Source: Flavobacteriales bacterium
Lineage (GTDB): Bacteria; Bacteroidota; Bacteroidia; Flavobacteriales_G; JALEGO01
DNA length: 64,000 nucleotides
Assembly: GCA_020629755.1 (NCBI GenBank)
Contig: JAHDCS010000003.1
Location: 9,510 to 73,509 of the forward strand
Direction: 5' to 3'
Shown here: positions 17,476-26,659 of the stretch, one piece after another
Position numbering within the stretch: position 1 is the stretch's first letter
How the letters are laid out: every line of letters starts with the position of its first letter
Translations under genes and position numbers: made by a program
Notes under the pieces: model-generated
Told to the model about the DNA's origin: nothing
Database searches by the model: none
What the model saw: the letters and a program-made list of their open reading frames with translations, nothing else

Positions 17476-17515
17476 AAAAAGGACTTTTTAGCTTTATTGT
17501 TGAGGAGTCCTTTTT
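17476..17515. terminator. Terminator after tRNA-fMet, lying partly within the helicase 3' end
   Basis: Arms AAAAAGGACT (17476-17485) and AGTCCTTTTT (17506-17515) form a 10-bp stem with a 20-nt loop and a T tract. The right part overlaps the last codons of the convergent DEAD-box gene, whose stop is at 17494-17496, so it may terminate both transcripts. Confidence 0.75.
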
Positions 17516-18741
17516 TGTTTCCTTGACTTTTTTTTAGAAAAATATTCTTGTTTTCTTCTTTGCTTTTCTTTGTTTTGTTGCTTTTTTTGTTCTGCCGTCA
17601 TAGGTTTATCTGTCTGTGGAAACGGGCTATCTTTAACCTCTTTGATTTTATGCCCAATTAGTTTTTGAATGTCTCTGAGATAAATGTTTTCTTCTGGCTC
17701 ACAAAGAGAAATCGCTGTACCTAACTCGCCTGCTCTGCCTGATCTACCTATTCTGTGTACATATGTTTCTGGCTGATTGGGTATTTCAAAATTGATTACG
17801 TACTTTAACTTATCTATATCAATACCTCGAGCAGCAATATCTGTAGCTACAAGTATTTGAAGATCTCCTTTTTTAAATTGTTTTAAGGCTTTTTGTCTTT
17901 GATTTTGAGATTTATTTCCATGAATTGCTGCTGCTCTAAAATCGTTTTTCTGTAGTTTTTTGCACAACTTATCTGCTCCATATTTTGTTCTTGTAAACAC
18001 AAGTACTTCCTCTATTTTTTCAGTTTCAATAATGTATTTAAGTAAGCTTATTTTAGAACTTCTATTTGTAAGATAAGCAAACTGTTTAATGGTCTCTGCT
18101 GTACTAGAAGCTGGTGTTACTTCAATTTTTTTAGGATTGTTTAATATTGTTTTTGATAAATCAATGATGTTTTGAGGCATTGTAGCAGAAAAAAACAGCG
18201 ACTGTCTTTTTGATGGCAATAGTTTAATTATCTTTTTAACATCATGAATAAAGCCCATGTCTAACATTCTGTCTGCTTCATCCAAAACAAATATCTTTAT
18301 GTCATTTAATGAAATAAATCGCTGATTTATCAAATCTAGCAGACGGCCTGGAGTGGCCACCAAAATATGAATGCCCCTTTTTAATTTTTCAACCTGAGAC
18401 CCTTGTTTAACGCCCCCAAATATAACAGTGTGTTTGATTTTTGTGTGTTTACTGTAATCGCGAATGTTTTCATCTATTTGAATAGCTAACTCTCTTGTTG
18501 GTGTTACTATTAAAGCCTCTATTTTAATACGTTGACTCATCTGTTGTTGTTGAATGAGTTGTATTGTAGGTATCGCAAATGCAGCTGTTTTTCCTGTACC
18601 TGTTTGTGCACAACCTAAAACATCTTGTTTCTCTAAAACGAGTGGTATGGCTTGTTCTTGTATTTCTGTAGGTTCAGTATATCCTTTCTCTTCTAAAGCC
18701 CTTAAAATAGGGTTGATTAGTGCTAGTTCTGAAAATTTCAT
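17494..18741 (-). CDS. DEAD-box RNA helicase (RhlE-like)
   Basis: 415 residues with all core motifs in order: Q motif region PTEIQEQAIP, motif I AQTGTGKTAAF, Ia PTRELAIQ, II DEADRMLDMGF, III SAT, then VFTRTK, ATDIAARGIDI and HRIGRSGR. A Lys/Arg/Gln-rich C-terminal tail (about 370-415) is expected to bind RNA nonspecifically. It acts in the cytosol on structured RNA, in ribosome assembly, RNA decay or cold adaptation. RhlE subfamily is likely from motif order and tail type. It converges on tRNA-fMet. Confidence 0.92.
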   Translation of the reverse strand: MKFSELALINPILRALEEKGYTEPTEIQEQAIPLVLEKQDVLGCAQTGTGKTAAFAIPTIQLIQQQQMSQRIKIEALIVTPTRELAIQIDENIRDYSKHTKIKHTVIFGGVKQGSQVEKLKRGIHILVATPGRLLDLINQRFISLNDIKIFVLDEADRMLDMGFIHDVKKIIKLLPSKRQSLFFSATMPQNIIDLSKTILNNPKKIEVTPASSTAETIKQFAYLTNRSSKISLLKYIIETEKIEEVLVFTRTKYGADKLCKKLQKNDFRAAAIHGNKSQNQRQKALKQFKKGDLQILVATDIAARGIDIDKLKYVINFEIPNQPETYVHRIGRSGRAGELGTAISLCEPEENIYLRDIQKLIGHKIKEVKDSPFPQTDKPMTAEQKKQQNKEKQRRKQEYFSKKKSRKQKRTPQQ

Positions 18742-18808
18742 GTTTTTATTTGTCTTTTTCTGCTACTCAAAAATAGCTAGGCTTATAGTAAAGCCCTTTA
18801 TTCTGAAT

Positions 18809-18816
18809 CAAAAGTA
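18809..18816 (-). promoter_or_regulatory. Candidate -7 element (TACTTTTG) of the DEAD-box helicase gene
   Basis: The minus strand reads TACTTTTG about 70 bp upstream of the helicase start. It matches TAnnTTTG, but I find no -33 TTG at the right spacing. The 241-bp spacer 18742-18982 holds this and the opposite promoter at 18953-18960, with no ORF. A long 5' leader would be consistent with cold-shock-type regulation, which is speculative. Confidence 0.35.
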
Positions 18817-18952
18817 GTCAATAAATTAGTAGATACTCATTGATGTGTTTCTCTTAATTGACAATCTATCAGATCTATGCATAATATTTGGATTGTATAA
18901 TTTGTATACTTTATTTCAATCCTGTCCTAAACGTTTTGGATTATATTTTTTG

Positions 18953-18960
18953 TAGTTTTG
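18953..18960 (+). promoter_or_regulatory. Candidate -7 element (TAGTTTTG) of small lipoprotein gene
   Basis: TAGTTTTG fits TAnnTTTG, 22 bp before the ATG at 18983. A TTG at 18936-18938 is closer than the usual 19-21 bp spacing, so only the -7 part is convincing. Confidence 0.45.
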
Positions 18961-18982
18961 GCAAAATTTTAAAACTATAAAA

Positions 18983-19249
18983 ATGAAAAAATTAACCATT
19001 ATTTTAGCTGCCTCTGGATTAGCATTTGCTTCTTGTAAAAAGAAATGTGACGAAAATGATTTAGCTGATAAAATATCTGATATTAACTCTGCAGCTGCTA
19101 CTTTCGCTACTGATGACTCTGATTCTAACTGTCAAGCTTTACGAAATGCTTATGAAGATTATCTAGACGGTATTGAAGATTGTGATGGTGTCACTCAAGC
19201 GACTATTGACTCTTACAATGCTAGCATAAACGCGTTACCTTGTAACTAA
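18983..19249 (+). CDS. Small acidic Cys-containing lipoprotein
   Basis: 88 residues. A lipoprotein signal peptide (MKKLTIILAASGLAFASC) carries the lipidated Cys at position 18, followed by KKK. The mature part of about 70 residues is acidic (DENDLADKISDINSA; DDSDSNC) and holds four more Cys that could form two disulfides. No family is recognised. A promoter element and a strong terminator frame it as a single-gene transcript, which suggests real and possibly abundant expression. Confidence 0.75.
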   Translation: MKKLTIILAASGLAFASCKKKCDENDLADKISDINSAAATFATDDSDSNCQALRNAYEDYLDGIEDCDGVTQATIDSYNASINALPCN

Positions 19250-19272
19250 ACCAAGGTCTTTAATAATATACT

Positions 19273-19307
19273 AAAACCTCCTAATTAAAATTAGGGGGTT
19301 TTTTATT
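19273..19307 (+). terminator. Intrinsic terminator of the small lipoprotein gene
   Basis: A 13-bp stem, AAAACCTCCTAAT (19273-19285) with ATTAGGGGGTTTT (19290-19302), contains one G/T wobble. It has a 4-nt loop and runs into TTTTTT. It ends just before the era start at 19314. Confidence 0.85.
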
Positions 19308-19313
19308 TAATAG

Positions 19314-20198
19314 ATGACGTCTAATACACACAAAGCAGGTTTTGTAGCCATAATAGGTAGCCCAAATGCCGGAAAATCTACGCTGTTAAATGCGCTAATC
19401 GGAGAACCTCTAGCAATTTCTACCCCTAAAGCCCAAACAACACGTCATCGCATTTTAGGTATTTTTAATACACATTCTACTCAAATTATATTCTCAGATA
19501 CACCCGGCATAGTAGATCCGAGCTATTTGTTGCATGAAAATATGCACGCTAAAATTGAAGAGTCTATTTCTGATGCCGATGTGGTGATTTATTTGGCTGA
19601 TGGCGATAAAACGCATATCAAATCCCCCCAAATAAAAGAAAAATTAGAGCAGCTTAACTGCCCTTTTTTAGTCGTTATCAATAAAGCAGACCTATTGAAA
19701 GAGGATGAAATTGAAACCCTTAGAGCGCATTGGAATAAAGTATTTCCTAAGGCTGAAGTGCGTGTTATATCAGCCTTACACAACGTACATACTCTTAAGC
19801 TTTTAGAGCGCATCAAAACACTTTTGCCTGAGCACCCGCCTTATTTTTCTAAATCAGAGTTTACAGATAGGTCGTCAAGATTTGTGGTCTCAGAAATCAT
19901 TCGAAAACATATTTTTTTGCTTTATGAAAAAGAAGTGCCTTACGCCTCTCAGGTAGTAGTTGAACGGTTTAAACAAAAAGAAAATCTCTTGAAAATTTGG
20001 GCAGAAATTTACGTAGAGCGAAACACACAAAAAGGCATTATTATTGGTAAGGGGGGTAAAAGTCTTACGGCACTTGGCAAAGCAGCGCGCCTTGAGGTTG
20101 AATCGTTTTTTGAGCAAAACGTTTTTTTAGACATAAAGGTTAAGGTGGCTAAAGACTGGCGCAAAAAAGAAGGAATGCTTAAAAAATTTGGGTACTAG
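19314..20198 (+). CDS. era: GTPase Era
   Basis: 294 residues. The N-terminal G domain has G1 GSPNAGKST, G3 DTPGIVD, and G4 NKAD (VVINKADLL). The C-terminal KH RNA-binding domain carries IIGKGGKSLTALGKAA. Era binds the 3' end of 16S rRNA and helps mature the small ribosomal subunit at the inner membrane/cytosol. The next gene, 42 bp downstream, is der, another ribosome-assembly GTPase. Assignment is secure. Confidence 0.97.
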   Translation: MTSNTHKAGFVAIIGSPNAGKSTLLNALIGEPLAISTPKAQTTRHRILGIFNTHSTQIIFSDTPGIVDPSYLLHENMHAKIEESISDADVVIYLADGDKTHIKSPQIKEKLEQLNCPFLVVINKADLLKEDEIETLRAHWNKVFPKAEVRVISALHNVHTLKLLERIKTLLPEHPPYFSKSEFTDRSSRFVVSEIIRKHIFLLYEKEVPYASQVVVERFKQKENLLKIWAEIYVERNTQKGIIIGKGGKSLTALGKAARLEVESFFEQNVFLDIKVKVAKDWRKKEGMLKKFGY

Positions 20199-20240
20199 TA
20201 TGCTTTACACAGGTCAATATTAACCCTACCTTTATAAAGA

Positions 20241-21557
20241 ATGTCAAAAATTGTAGCCATAGTCGGACGCCCTAATGTGGGCAAATCAACACTTTTTAAT
20301 CGATTAACTGAAAGCAGGAGCGCTATTGTAGATCCGACCAGTGGCGTAACACGAGACAGGCATTATGGTGAGGTGATTTGGGGGGATAAGTCTTTTACTT
20401 TAATTGACACAGGAGGGATGATTACGGGTTCTGACGATGTGTTTGAACAAGAAATCAATGCGCAAGTAGAACTTGCCATTGAAGAAGCGGCTGTTATTCT
20501 TTTTTTAGTGGATGTCAATAGTGGTATTACCGATTTAGATCAAAAAATATCTAAAAAACTACGTAAAGCGTCTAAGCCTGTTATTTTAGTAGTAAACAAG
20601 GTAGATAATGCCTCAAGACGATTAGATGCAAGTGAATTTTACAATTTAGGCCGTGGTGACTTTTTTATGCTCTCTTCAACCAACGGCTCTGGTACTGGAG
20701 ATTTACTAGATCAAGTAATTAAAAATTTGCCTTCTATTGCTGTAGATTCGTTTGATAAAGATGAACAGCGATTGCCAAGATTTACTGTTGTTGGTAGGCC
20801 CAATGTAGGTAAATCATCTCTTACTAATGTACTTTTAGGTGAAGATAGAGCAATTGTGAACCCCAAGGCAGGCACCACAAGAGATTCAGTTGATAGGCGA
20901 TACAAAGCCTATGGTTTTGACTTCTTTTTAGTAGATACGGCTGGGCTTAGAAAAAAAGCAAAGGTGAGAGAAAACATAGAGTTTTACTCTGTAATGCGCT
21001 CTATAAAAGCTATTGAAAATTCTGATGTATGCATCCTTATGATTGATGCTGAAATTGGCATTCATGCGCAAGACATCAATATTTTAGGGCTTATCCAAAA
21101 AAATAACAAAGGGGTTATACTTGTAGTAAATAAATGGGATTTAATTGAAAAAGACCACACTACAACCCTAGCCTTTGAAGAAAAAATACGAGAAAAAACA
21201 GCCCCCTTTACTGATTATCCGATTGTATTTACCTCTGTATTAACCAAGCAACGTATCCATAAAGTTTTAGAGCAAGCCGTTGACGTTTTTCAAAGAAGGA
21301 AAGTAAAAATCAAAACCTCATCTCTTAATGAAGAGGTTTTACCTATATTAAAAAACGCCCCTCCACCAATGTATAAAGGAAAGGTAGTAAACATTAAATT
21401 TATCACTCAACTCTCTACCCCCTATCCGTCTTTTGGGGTGTTTTGTAATTTACCACAATATGTTCGAGACCCCTACAAACGTTTTGTCGAAAATAAAATG
21501 CGAAAAACATTTGATTTTAGCGGTGTGCCTATTAACCTGTTTTTTAGGAAGAGTTGA
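20241..21557 (+). CDS. der: Ribosome-associated GTPase Der (EngA)
   Basis: 438 residues with two tandem G domains. The first has GRPNVGKSTLFNRL, DTGGM and NKVDN; the second has GRPNVGKSSLTNVL, DTAGLRKK and NKWDL. A C-terminal KH-like domain (about 350-438) ends in NLFFRKS. Der assembles the 50S subunit. It follows era, probably in the same transcript. The sequence GGGGGGATA at 20390 is a variant of the recurring G6AT word. Assignment is secure. Confidence 0.97.
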   Translation: MSKIVAIVGRPNVGKSTLFNRLTESRSAIVDPTSGVTRDRHYGEVIWGDKSFTLIDTGGMITGSDDVFEQEINAQVELAIEEAAVILFLVDVNSGITDLDQKISKKLRKASKPVILVVNKVDNASRRLDASEFYNLGRGDFFMLSSTNGSGTGDLLDQVIKNLPSIAVDSFDKDEQRLPRFTVVGRPNVGKSSLTNVLLGEDRAIVNPKAGTTRDSVDRRYKAYGFDFFLVDTAGLRKKAKVRENIEFYSVMRSIKAIENSDVCILMIDAEIGIHAQDINILGLIQKNNKGVILVVNKWDLIEKDHTTTLAFEEKIREKTAPFTDYPIVFTSVLTKQRIHKVLEQAVDVFQRRKVKIKTSSLNEEVLPILKNAPPPMYKGKVVNIKFITQLSTPYPSFGVFCNLPQYVRDPYKRFVENKMRKTFDFSGVPINLFFRKS

Positions 21558-21597
21558 TTCTAAAACTCTGTGATTCACTAAAATTTAGCGCTAATAG

Positions 21598-21628
21598 TTG
21601 ACTGGCGTTTTTAAGCCTACTAAATTTG
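21598..21628 (+). promoter_or_regulatory. Bacteroidota-type promoter TTG-N20-TAAATTTG
   Basis: TTG at 21598-21600 and TAAATTTG at 21621-21628 are separated by 20 bp, fitting the Bacteroidota sigma consensus TTG-N(~19-21)-TAnnTTTG. The barrel gene starts 14 bp downstream at 21643, giving a short leader. Confidence 0.7.
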
Positions 21629-21642
21629 TGAAAAATTAAATC

Positions 21643-22443
21643 ATGAAAAAACTATTACTTAGTCTTTTTGCTGGAACCTCTTTTTTTGCATATTCACAAA
21701 AAGTGGCAATAGGACCTGATGTTGGCTTAAATGTAATGAAGGTAAACGCTTCAAAAATTTCTCCCAATTACCAAATGGGATTTAATGGTGGCGTTAAATT
21801 ATTTGTTGGATTAACAGATAAAGTATCTTTAAGCACTGGTTTATACGCCGATCAGCGTTTTCAAACCTATGAAAATTCTAGTTTTAAGCCTTTAACAGAT
21901 TACTCTCCAACTCTGGCCGCTATCATAGATGCAGATGCTCTAAATATTAATGGCTTATTTTTAAATGTAATTGAAGAAAATTCTGCCCGAGTAAACAATT
22001 TTTATGGGCGCTTACCCATTACCTTAAATCTACATGTTGAGAAATTTCATTTTTCTTTTGGTGGATATTATGCGCACTTGCTATCGTCTCGAACAAACAT
22101 AGAAACAAATACCAGAGTGCCTGTTTTAGAAACCATAGACATAGGTGAAATAATTGGAGACAATGTGATCGGAAACATTACCTCTTCTTTATTGCCAGAT
22201 GCTTCTAATTTTACCTCAGATTTTATAAAATCTAAAGACGGTTTAAACTCTAGTGATGCCGGATTAATTGTTGGGGTGGGTTACATGGATGAAAATGCAG
22301 GTTTTAATATTAATTATATGTACGGTGTTTTAGATTACAGAGCCTCTAAAAGTGGTGACCTTGTGAATAACAGCACTTTAAACTTTACCTTTTCTTATCT
22401 GATAGATTTTAAACAACGCTACAATAAAAAAACGGTTGAGTAA
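21643..22443 (+). CDS. Outer-membrane beta-barrel protein
   Basis: 266 residues. A signal peptide (MKKLLLSLFAGTSFFAYSQ) is followed by alternating amphipathic strands: GFNGGVKLFVGLTDKVSLS, LPITLNLHVEKFHFSFGGYY, SDAGLIVGVGYM and a final FTFSYLIDF. This matches the small outer-membrane barrel pattern (PorT/OmpX-like) common in Bacteroidota. The last residues extend past the final aromatic strand. Function is unknown. Its stop codon abuts the stop of the convergent kelch gene with no spacer. Confidence 0.78.
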   Translation: MKKLLLSLFAGTSFFAYSQKVAIGPDVGLNVMKVNASKISPNYQMGFNGGVKLFVGLTDKVSLSTGLYADQRFQTYENSSFKPLTDYSPTLAAIIDADALNINGLFLNVIEENSARVNNFYGRLPITLNLHVEKFHFSFGGYYAHLLSSRTNIETNTRVPVLETIDIGEIIGDNVIGNITSSLLPDASNFTSDFIKSKDGLNSSDAGLIVGVGYMDENAGFNINYMYGVLDYRASKSGDLVNNSTLNFTFSYLIDFKQRYNKKTVE

Positions 22444-23718
22444 TTATTCTATGATTAACCTTGCATTTTTTGTGTGAGTTGATAATATATAAACCGAAGG
22501 TTTAAGAAATTGCAAATCAAGCATTTTGTTTTGGGGGGATGTCTGAAAAAGACATTCCCCTTTTGTATTGTATACCCGTACGCTATTCAACTCTTCATTA
22601 AAATAAACCATCCCCTGGGTGGGATTGGGATAAAAGGTTAAAGGTGTTGTTTTTAATCTATTGTCTTTAAAACGAGTTGGAAATCCAAACCATAATTTTA
22701 ATATCTGATTGCTCACTCTTGCGCTATCAATCATCCCTCCTAAGAAATAAAAACCTTCTTGAGTTTCTCCTACCCCTCTTAAATCAAAAGGAAGATTGCT
22801 TAGTGTTTGATCTGTAAATGTTTTACTAATAGGATTATAGCTTGCTATAAGGTTTGATGGATCAACTATTGTATTGTTTTGATAGGATAATCCATTGTAA
22901 TTAAAAGTTTGAAGGCTTCCGCCAAGCCACAGAGGGTTGTTTTGAAAATTAACCGCTGCTGTTCTATACAACCCTGTTGTAAAAGTAGTGTCTGACCATT
23001 GGATTTGAGTGGGGTCATTTTGATTGATCACCCCTATTCGTAAATTATTTTGAATCGGAAAATTAAAGCCCATCCTGGCCCCTCCATAATAGTATATCGT
23101 ATCGCCAATAATTACTCCGCTTGAACCAAAAGATTTATAAATATTGGTGTTGGGTACCGCTGTACCTGCTTGCCATGTGTTTGTATGCGTATCATAGATC
23201 TGCACATCTGATTTATTTGTGGTGTTACTCCAGCCCGTTATCAGATAAATATATCTGTTTTTATATACCCCTTGCACATGATCGTCAATAGGCACTGGTA
23301 TTGGGGCACCATCTGCAATAAACGCATTTTGAGAAATCACATAGCGATGTACCTTATTAGAAGAGACTTCGTGGCCGTTTGAAAAAACGTGGTATCCGCC
23401 CATAATATAAATGGTATCTCCTATAGTGCTAGCCGCAGAGGCTATTTTACCTAGAGTATCAGGCAAGTCATCTATTTGAATTACCGTTCCTGTAATGGTA
23501 TTGTATCTGGCACATTTTCTATGAATCCCTTGATGCGTTTTAAGGGTATCTATCCCCCCGAAAGAAAAGACAAATGCAGTGTCATTAAAAACACCACTAC
23601 ATACTGCATTATTACTGGTGTAAAAAGGCAAAGTGCCCACTGTTTCTAACTGCCAAGATTGCGCTAAAAGCAAACTGTAAGGCAATACAAACAGAAAAAA
23701 GACTATTCTAATCTGCAA
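22444..23718 (-). CDS. Secreted kelch-repeat protein with T9SS C-terminal sorting domain
   Basis: 424 residues: a signal peptide (MQIRIVFFLFVLPYSLLLAQ), then about five or six kelch-type blades with GG-D-x-Y/I-Y patterns (FSFGGIDT, DTIYIMGGY, DTIYYYGGARM, FYFLGGM). The final part (about 350-424) has the type A T9SS sorting signature: FYPNPTQGMVYFNEE, VRVYNTKGE, LKPSVYILST. It should be exported by Sec and then by the SprA-containing T9SS to the cell surface or medium. The start overlaps the thioredoxin-like gene end by 11 bp, so the two are co-transcribed. Confidence 0.85.
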   Translation of the reverse strand: MQIRIVFFLFVLPYSLLLAQSWQLETVGTLPFYTSNNAVCSGVFNDTAFVFSFGGIDTLKTHQGIHRKCARYNTITGTVIQIDDLPDTLGKIASAASTIGDTIYIMGGYHVFSNGHEVSSNKVHRYVISQNAFIADGAPIPVPIDDHVQGVYKNRYIYLITGWSNTTNKSDVQIYDTHTNTWQAGTAVPNTNIYKSFGSSGVIIGDTIYYYGGARMGFNFPIQNNLRIGVINQNDPTQIQWSDTTFTTGLYRTAAVNFQNNPLWLGGSLQTFNYNGLSYQNNTIVDPSNLIASYNPISKTFTDQTLSNLPFDLRGVGETQEGFYFLGGMIDSARVSNQILKLWFGFPTRFKDNRLKTTPLTFYPNPTQGMVYFNEELNSVRVYNTKGECLFQTSPQNKMLDLQFLKPSVYILSTHTKNARLIIE

Positions 23719-24193
23719 AATTTGGCGTGTAAGGTTTGTTATTGATGATCTTATATAAGTCGTCTTCTAAAGACACTACCGGCGACTCAATAATGCGCCC
23801 TATTTCTTTGCCATCTTTATACACAATAAACGTAGGCACACGTTTGATGTTTTTGTCTTTTTCATAACCCTTCTCACTTGATTTTTTGGTATTTAATCCG
23901 TAAAGTTCATAATAAAGGCTGTGGTGTTCTGCAGTTTTAATAAACCGTGGCAACCACTTGTGGCAATCTTCACACCATGTTCCAAAAAATACATCAATTT
24001 TAATAGAATCTGTTTGTAGTATTACGTCTTGATTAACCGTGTATACATTATAGCTTTTATCGTACCAAGTAGATTTATACGGCTCTTTTTGTAAAACACT
24101 TGGCTCTGTTTTACCAATAAGATCTGGGTTATTATTTGTCATGTGGCAAGAAAAAATAAGAACAACGAAAAGAGCGCAGAGAAGTTTTTGCAT
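23708..24193 (-). CDS. Thioredoxin-like lipoprotein
   Basis: 161 residues. The lipoprotein signal peptide ends LIFSC (Cys about 16). A thioredoxin fold follows with active site FFGTWCEDCHKW (CxxC) and cis-Pro segment KRVPTFIVYKDGKEIGRI. It is probably a periplasmic, membrane-anchored thiol-disulfide oxidoreductase of the TlpA kind. It is the first gene of a two-gene unit with the T9SS-sorted kelch protein, which hints at a role in folding secreted proteins (inference). Confidence 0.82.
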   Translation of the reverse strand: MQKLLCALFVVLIFSCHMTNNNPDLIGKTEPSVLQKEPYKSTWYDKSYNVYTVNQDVILQTDSIKIDVFFGTWCEDCHKWLPRFIKTAEHHSLYYELYGLNTKKSSEKGYEKDKNIKRVPTFIVYKDGKEIGRIIESPVVSLEDDLYKIINNKPYTPNFAD

Positions 24194-24233
24194 CTAAACA
24201 GTTTATTATATCTTGCAAAGGTAATATTTAGAG

Positions 24234-25169
24234 ATGATAGTTTACGATTCAAAAGAAAAGTGGGGCTTACTTAAGGTAATTATAAAAACCTTCAAAGAAA
24301 GTTATAACATGCGACAATTGCTTTTTTTGGTTTTGCTTACAGCTATCTATGCAAGTGTATTCACTATTGTGAACTTAGAATACTTACATCAAAAAGTAGC
24401 GATTGATACTGTGTTTTTTTCTCTTTTGGGTGTGGTGCTTTCGTTATTTTTGGTCTTTCGATTAAATAGCGCGTATGACCGCTGGTGGGAAGGTAGAAAA
24501 CAATGGGGTAAACTGGTAAACGACTGCAGAACCTTTGCCTTAAATCTGAACAGTATAATTCCTTCAGATGATAAAAAACGTCGTCGTTTTTTTGTGAAAG
24601 CAATTGCAAATTTTTGTGTGGCTTTACAATGGCACTTAAGAAATGATATTAAATACGGAAGATTCATTCATATCAATAAAGACATCACTGAAGATATTGA
24701 AAACGCGATGCATGTGCCCAATGAAATAGCGTCTCATATGTTTAATGAAGTGGAGAATATGTGGAAAGAAAAAATAATGAACGATTTAGACAAGTTTCAA
24801 CTCAAAGAGCTTATGCAAGGATTTATAGATGTATTGGGAGCTTGTGAGCGGATTAAAAAAACCCCTATTCCGTTTTCTCATAGCACGTTTATTAAAATGT
24901 TTACGGTCATTTATATTTTTATTTTACCCTTTGGTTTAATTAGTATGTTTGGGTACTTGACTATTCCGGCAGTGACCGTAATGGGATTTGCTATGTTTGG
25001 TATTAACGTGATTTCTGATGAAATTGAAGACCCTTTTGGTTTAGATGCCAATGATTTACCCACTGGTCGAATAGCAGATGTTATTCGTGAAAATGTCTAT
25101 GAAATTCTACAGGTAAAATCAAGCTTTGAGCGTGTTAAGGTAGCTCAGGTTGCTGAAGTACAACATTAA
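24234..25169 (+). CDS. Bestrophin-like family membrane protein
   Basis: 311 residues. The motifs match the bacterial bestrophin/UPF0187 family: a first helix (about 27-48), FFSLLGVVLSLFLVFRLNSA followed by YDRWWEGRKQWGKLV, DVLGACERIKKTPIPF, and a late IEDPFGLDANDLP. It is expected to form an inner-membrane pentameric anion or cation channel. It is divergent from the thioredoxin-like gene across a 40-bp spacer that must hold both promoters. The MBOAT gene follows after 52 bp. Confidence 0.87.
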   Translation: MIVYDSKEKWGLLKVIIKTFKESYNMRQLLFLVLLTAIYASVFTIVNLEYLHQKVAIDTVFFSLLGVVLSLFLVFRLNSAYDRWWEGRKQWGKLVNDCRTFALNLNSIIPSDDKKRRRFFVKAIANFCVALQWHLRNDIKYGRFIHINKDITEDIENAMHVPNEIASHMFNEVENMWKEKIMNDLDKFQLKELMQGFIDVLGACERIKKTPIPFSHSTFIKMFTVIYIFILPFGLISMFGYLTIPAVTVMGFAMFGINVISDEIEDPFGLDANDLPTGRIADVIRENVYEILQVKSSFERVKVAQVAEVQH

Positions 25170-25221
25170 TGTATTGCAAAAACTAGTGTTTATAAGTATT
25201 GTCTCTGACTAAACTTTTTAG

Positions 25222-26658
25222 ATGATATTTAACTCATTAGATTTTGCCGTTTTTTTACCTATTGTATTTTTACTTTACTGGTGTTTAAACCACCATTTAA
25301 AAATTCAAAACCTTCTAATTCTTTGTGCAAGTTATTTTTTTTACGGTTGGTGGGATTGGCGATTTTTATCTTTAATTCTTTTTAGCTCTGTCACAGATTA
25401 TCTTATAGGGCTTAAATTATCAAATGAAAAAAGCATAATCAAAAGAAAATGGCTTTTAGGTACAAGCCTTTTTACCAACTTGGGGTTGCTTGGGTTTTTT
25501 AAATATTATAATTTCTTTTTAGACAATTTTAGAACTGCTTTTTCTTTTTTTAATCTGTCTTTTAATAGTGCTACATTAGACATTATACTCCCGGTAGGTA
25601 TTAGTTTTTATACCTTTCAAACCTTAAGCTATACCATTGATGTTTACCGAGAAAAAATTCAGCCTACAAAAGATTTTATTGCCTTTGGTGCTTTTGTGAG
25701 CTTTTTTCCGCAGCTCGTAGCGGGCCCAATAGAAAGGGCAAGCAGACTTCTTGGACAATTCTCAAAAACAAGAACTCTTTCTTATAAAAATGCGGTAAAT
25801 GGATTTAACTTAATGCTATGGGGGCTTTTTAAAAAAATAGTAATCGCTGATCGATTAGCTATAGTGGTCAATGAAATCTACAATCATCCACAAGAGTATC
25901 ATGGATTTACTTTAATAATCGGAACTGTATTTTTTGCTTTTCAGATTTATTGTGATTTTTCAGGCTATTCAAATATTGCTATTGGCTGCGCCAAGCTTTT
26001 TGGATTTAATCTTATGACAAACTTTAAAACACCTTATTTTTCAAAAAGTTTAAGCGCGTTTTGGAGACGTTGGCATATCTCTTTATCAACTTGGTTCAGA
26101 GATTATGTGTACATACCGCTTGGAGGTAATAAAGTAAATAAATGCAGATGGTATTTTAATATCTTAATTGTTTTTGTAATTAGTGGATTTTGGCACGGCG
26201 CCCAATGGACTTTTATTATTTGGGGAGCTATTCATGGCATTTTTTTAATTATAGAATCTATTAAAATCAACCAAAAATATTTTATCAATAACTGGTTTTC
26301 TGTAATAAGAGTTGTTTATGTATTTAGTATTGTTTGCTTTGGATGGATTTTTTTTAGAGCTAATTCATTACATGATGCGCTTTATATCCTAGAAAATGTT
26401 TTAACCGTTTCTAACTACCAATTATCTCAATTAAGCTTTTATATGATTCCTGTTGTAAAGCAAAGTGTATATGCTACAGATGTCTTTCTGTCTCTGTTTT
26501 TTATTTTGCTTTTAGTGGCAAGTGAAGCTTTAAACTTAAAGTACCCATTTAGATGCTTTCAGTTCAGATACAAACTACCATTTTATATTCTTTTGATTTG
26601 GAGTATCTATCTATTTGGTGCTTTTGAGAAAAATGAATTTATATATTTTCAATTTTAA
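25222..26658 (+). CDS. MBOAT family O-acyltransferase, second copy
   Basis: 478 residues, many membrane helices, start MIFNSLDFAVFLP as in the first copy at 4514-5929. Shared blocks are FFYGWWDWRFL, LPVGISFYTFQTLSYTIDVY, PQLVAGPIE, a FWRRWHISLSTWFRDYVYIP block and the catalytic-histidine region GFWHGAQWTFIIWGAIHG. It is probably an O-acyltransferase for an exported polymer. Its SGNH-like partner starts 1 bp after its stop. The two MBOAT proteins are clearly homologous but well diverged, so this is an old duplication or two separate acquisitions. Confidence 0.88.
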   Translation: MIFNSLDFAVFLPIVFLLYWCLNHHLKIQNLLILCASYFFYGWWDWRFLSLILFSSVTDYLIGLKLSNEKSIIKRKWLLGTSLFTNLGLLGFFKYYNFFLDNFRTAFSFFNLSFNSATLDIILPVGISFYTFQTLSYTIDVYREKIQPTKDFIAFGAFVSFFPQLVAGPIERASRLLGQFSKTRTLSYKNAVNGFNLMLWGLFKKIVIADRLAIVVNEIYNHPQEYHGFTLIIGTVFFAFQIYCDFSGYSNIAIGCAKLFGFNLMTNFKTPYFSKSLSAFWRRWHISLSTWFRDYVYIPLGGNKVNKCRWYFNILIVFVISGFWHGAQWTFIIWGAIHGIFLIIESIKINQKYFINNWFSVIRVVYVFSIVCFGWIFFRANSLHDALYILENVLTVSNYQLSQLSFYMIPVVKQSVYATDVFLSLFFILLLVASEALNLKYPFRCFQFRYKLPFYILLIWSIYLFGAFEKNEFIYFQF

Positions 26659-26659
26659 G

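Noticed and set aside
24216-24223. TACCTTTG on the minus strand as promoter of the thioredoxin-like gene
   Set aside because: The -7 match is good but no TTG lies 19-21 bp upstream, and the 40-bp spacer is shared with the divergent bestrophin gene, so I did not list it as a feature.
26615-26659. ATG at 26615 as start of the second SGNH-like protein
   Set aside because: It overlaps the MBOAT gene, and the membrane anchor begins right after ATG 26660.
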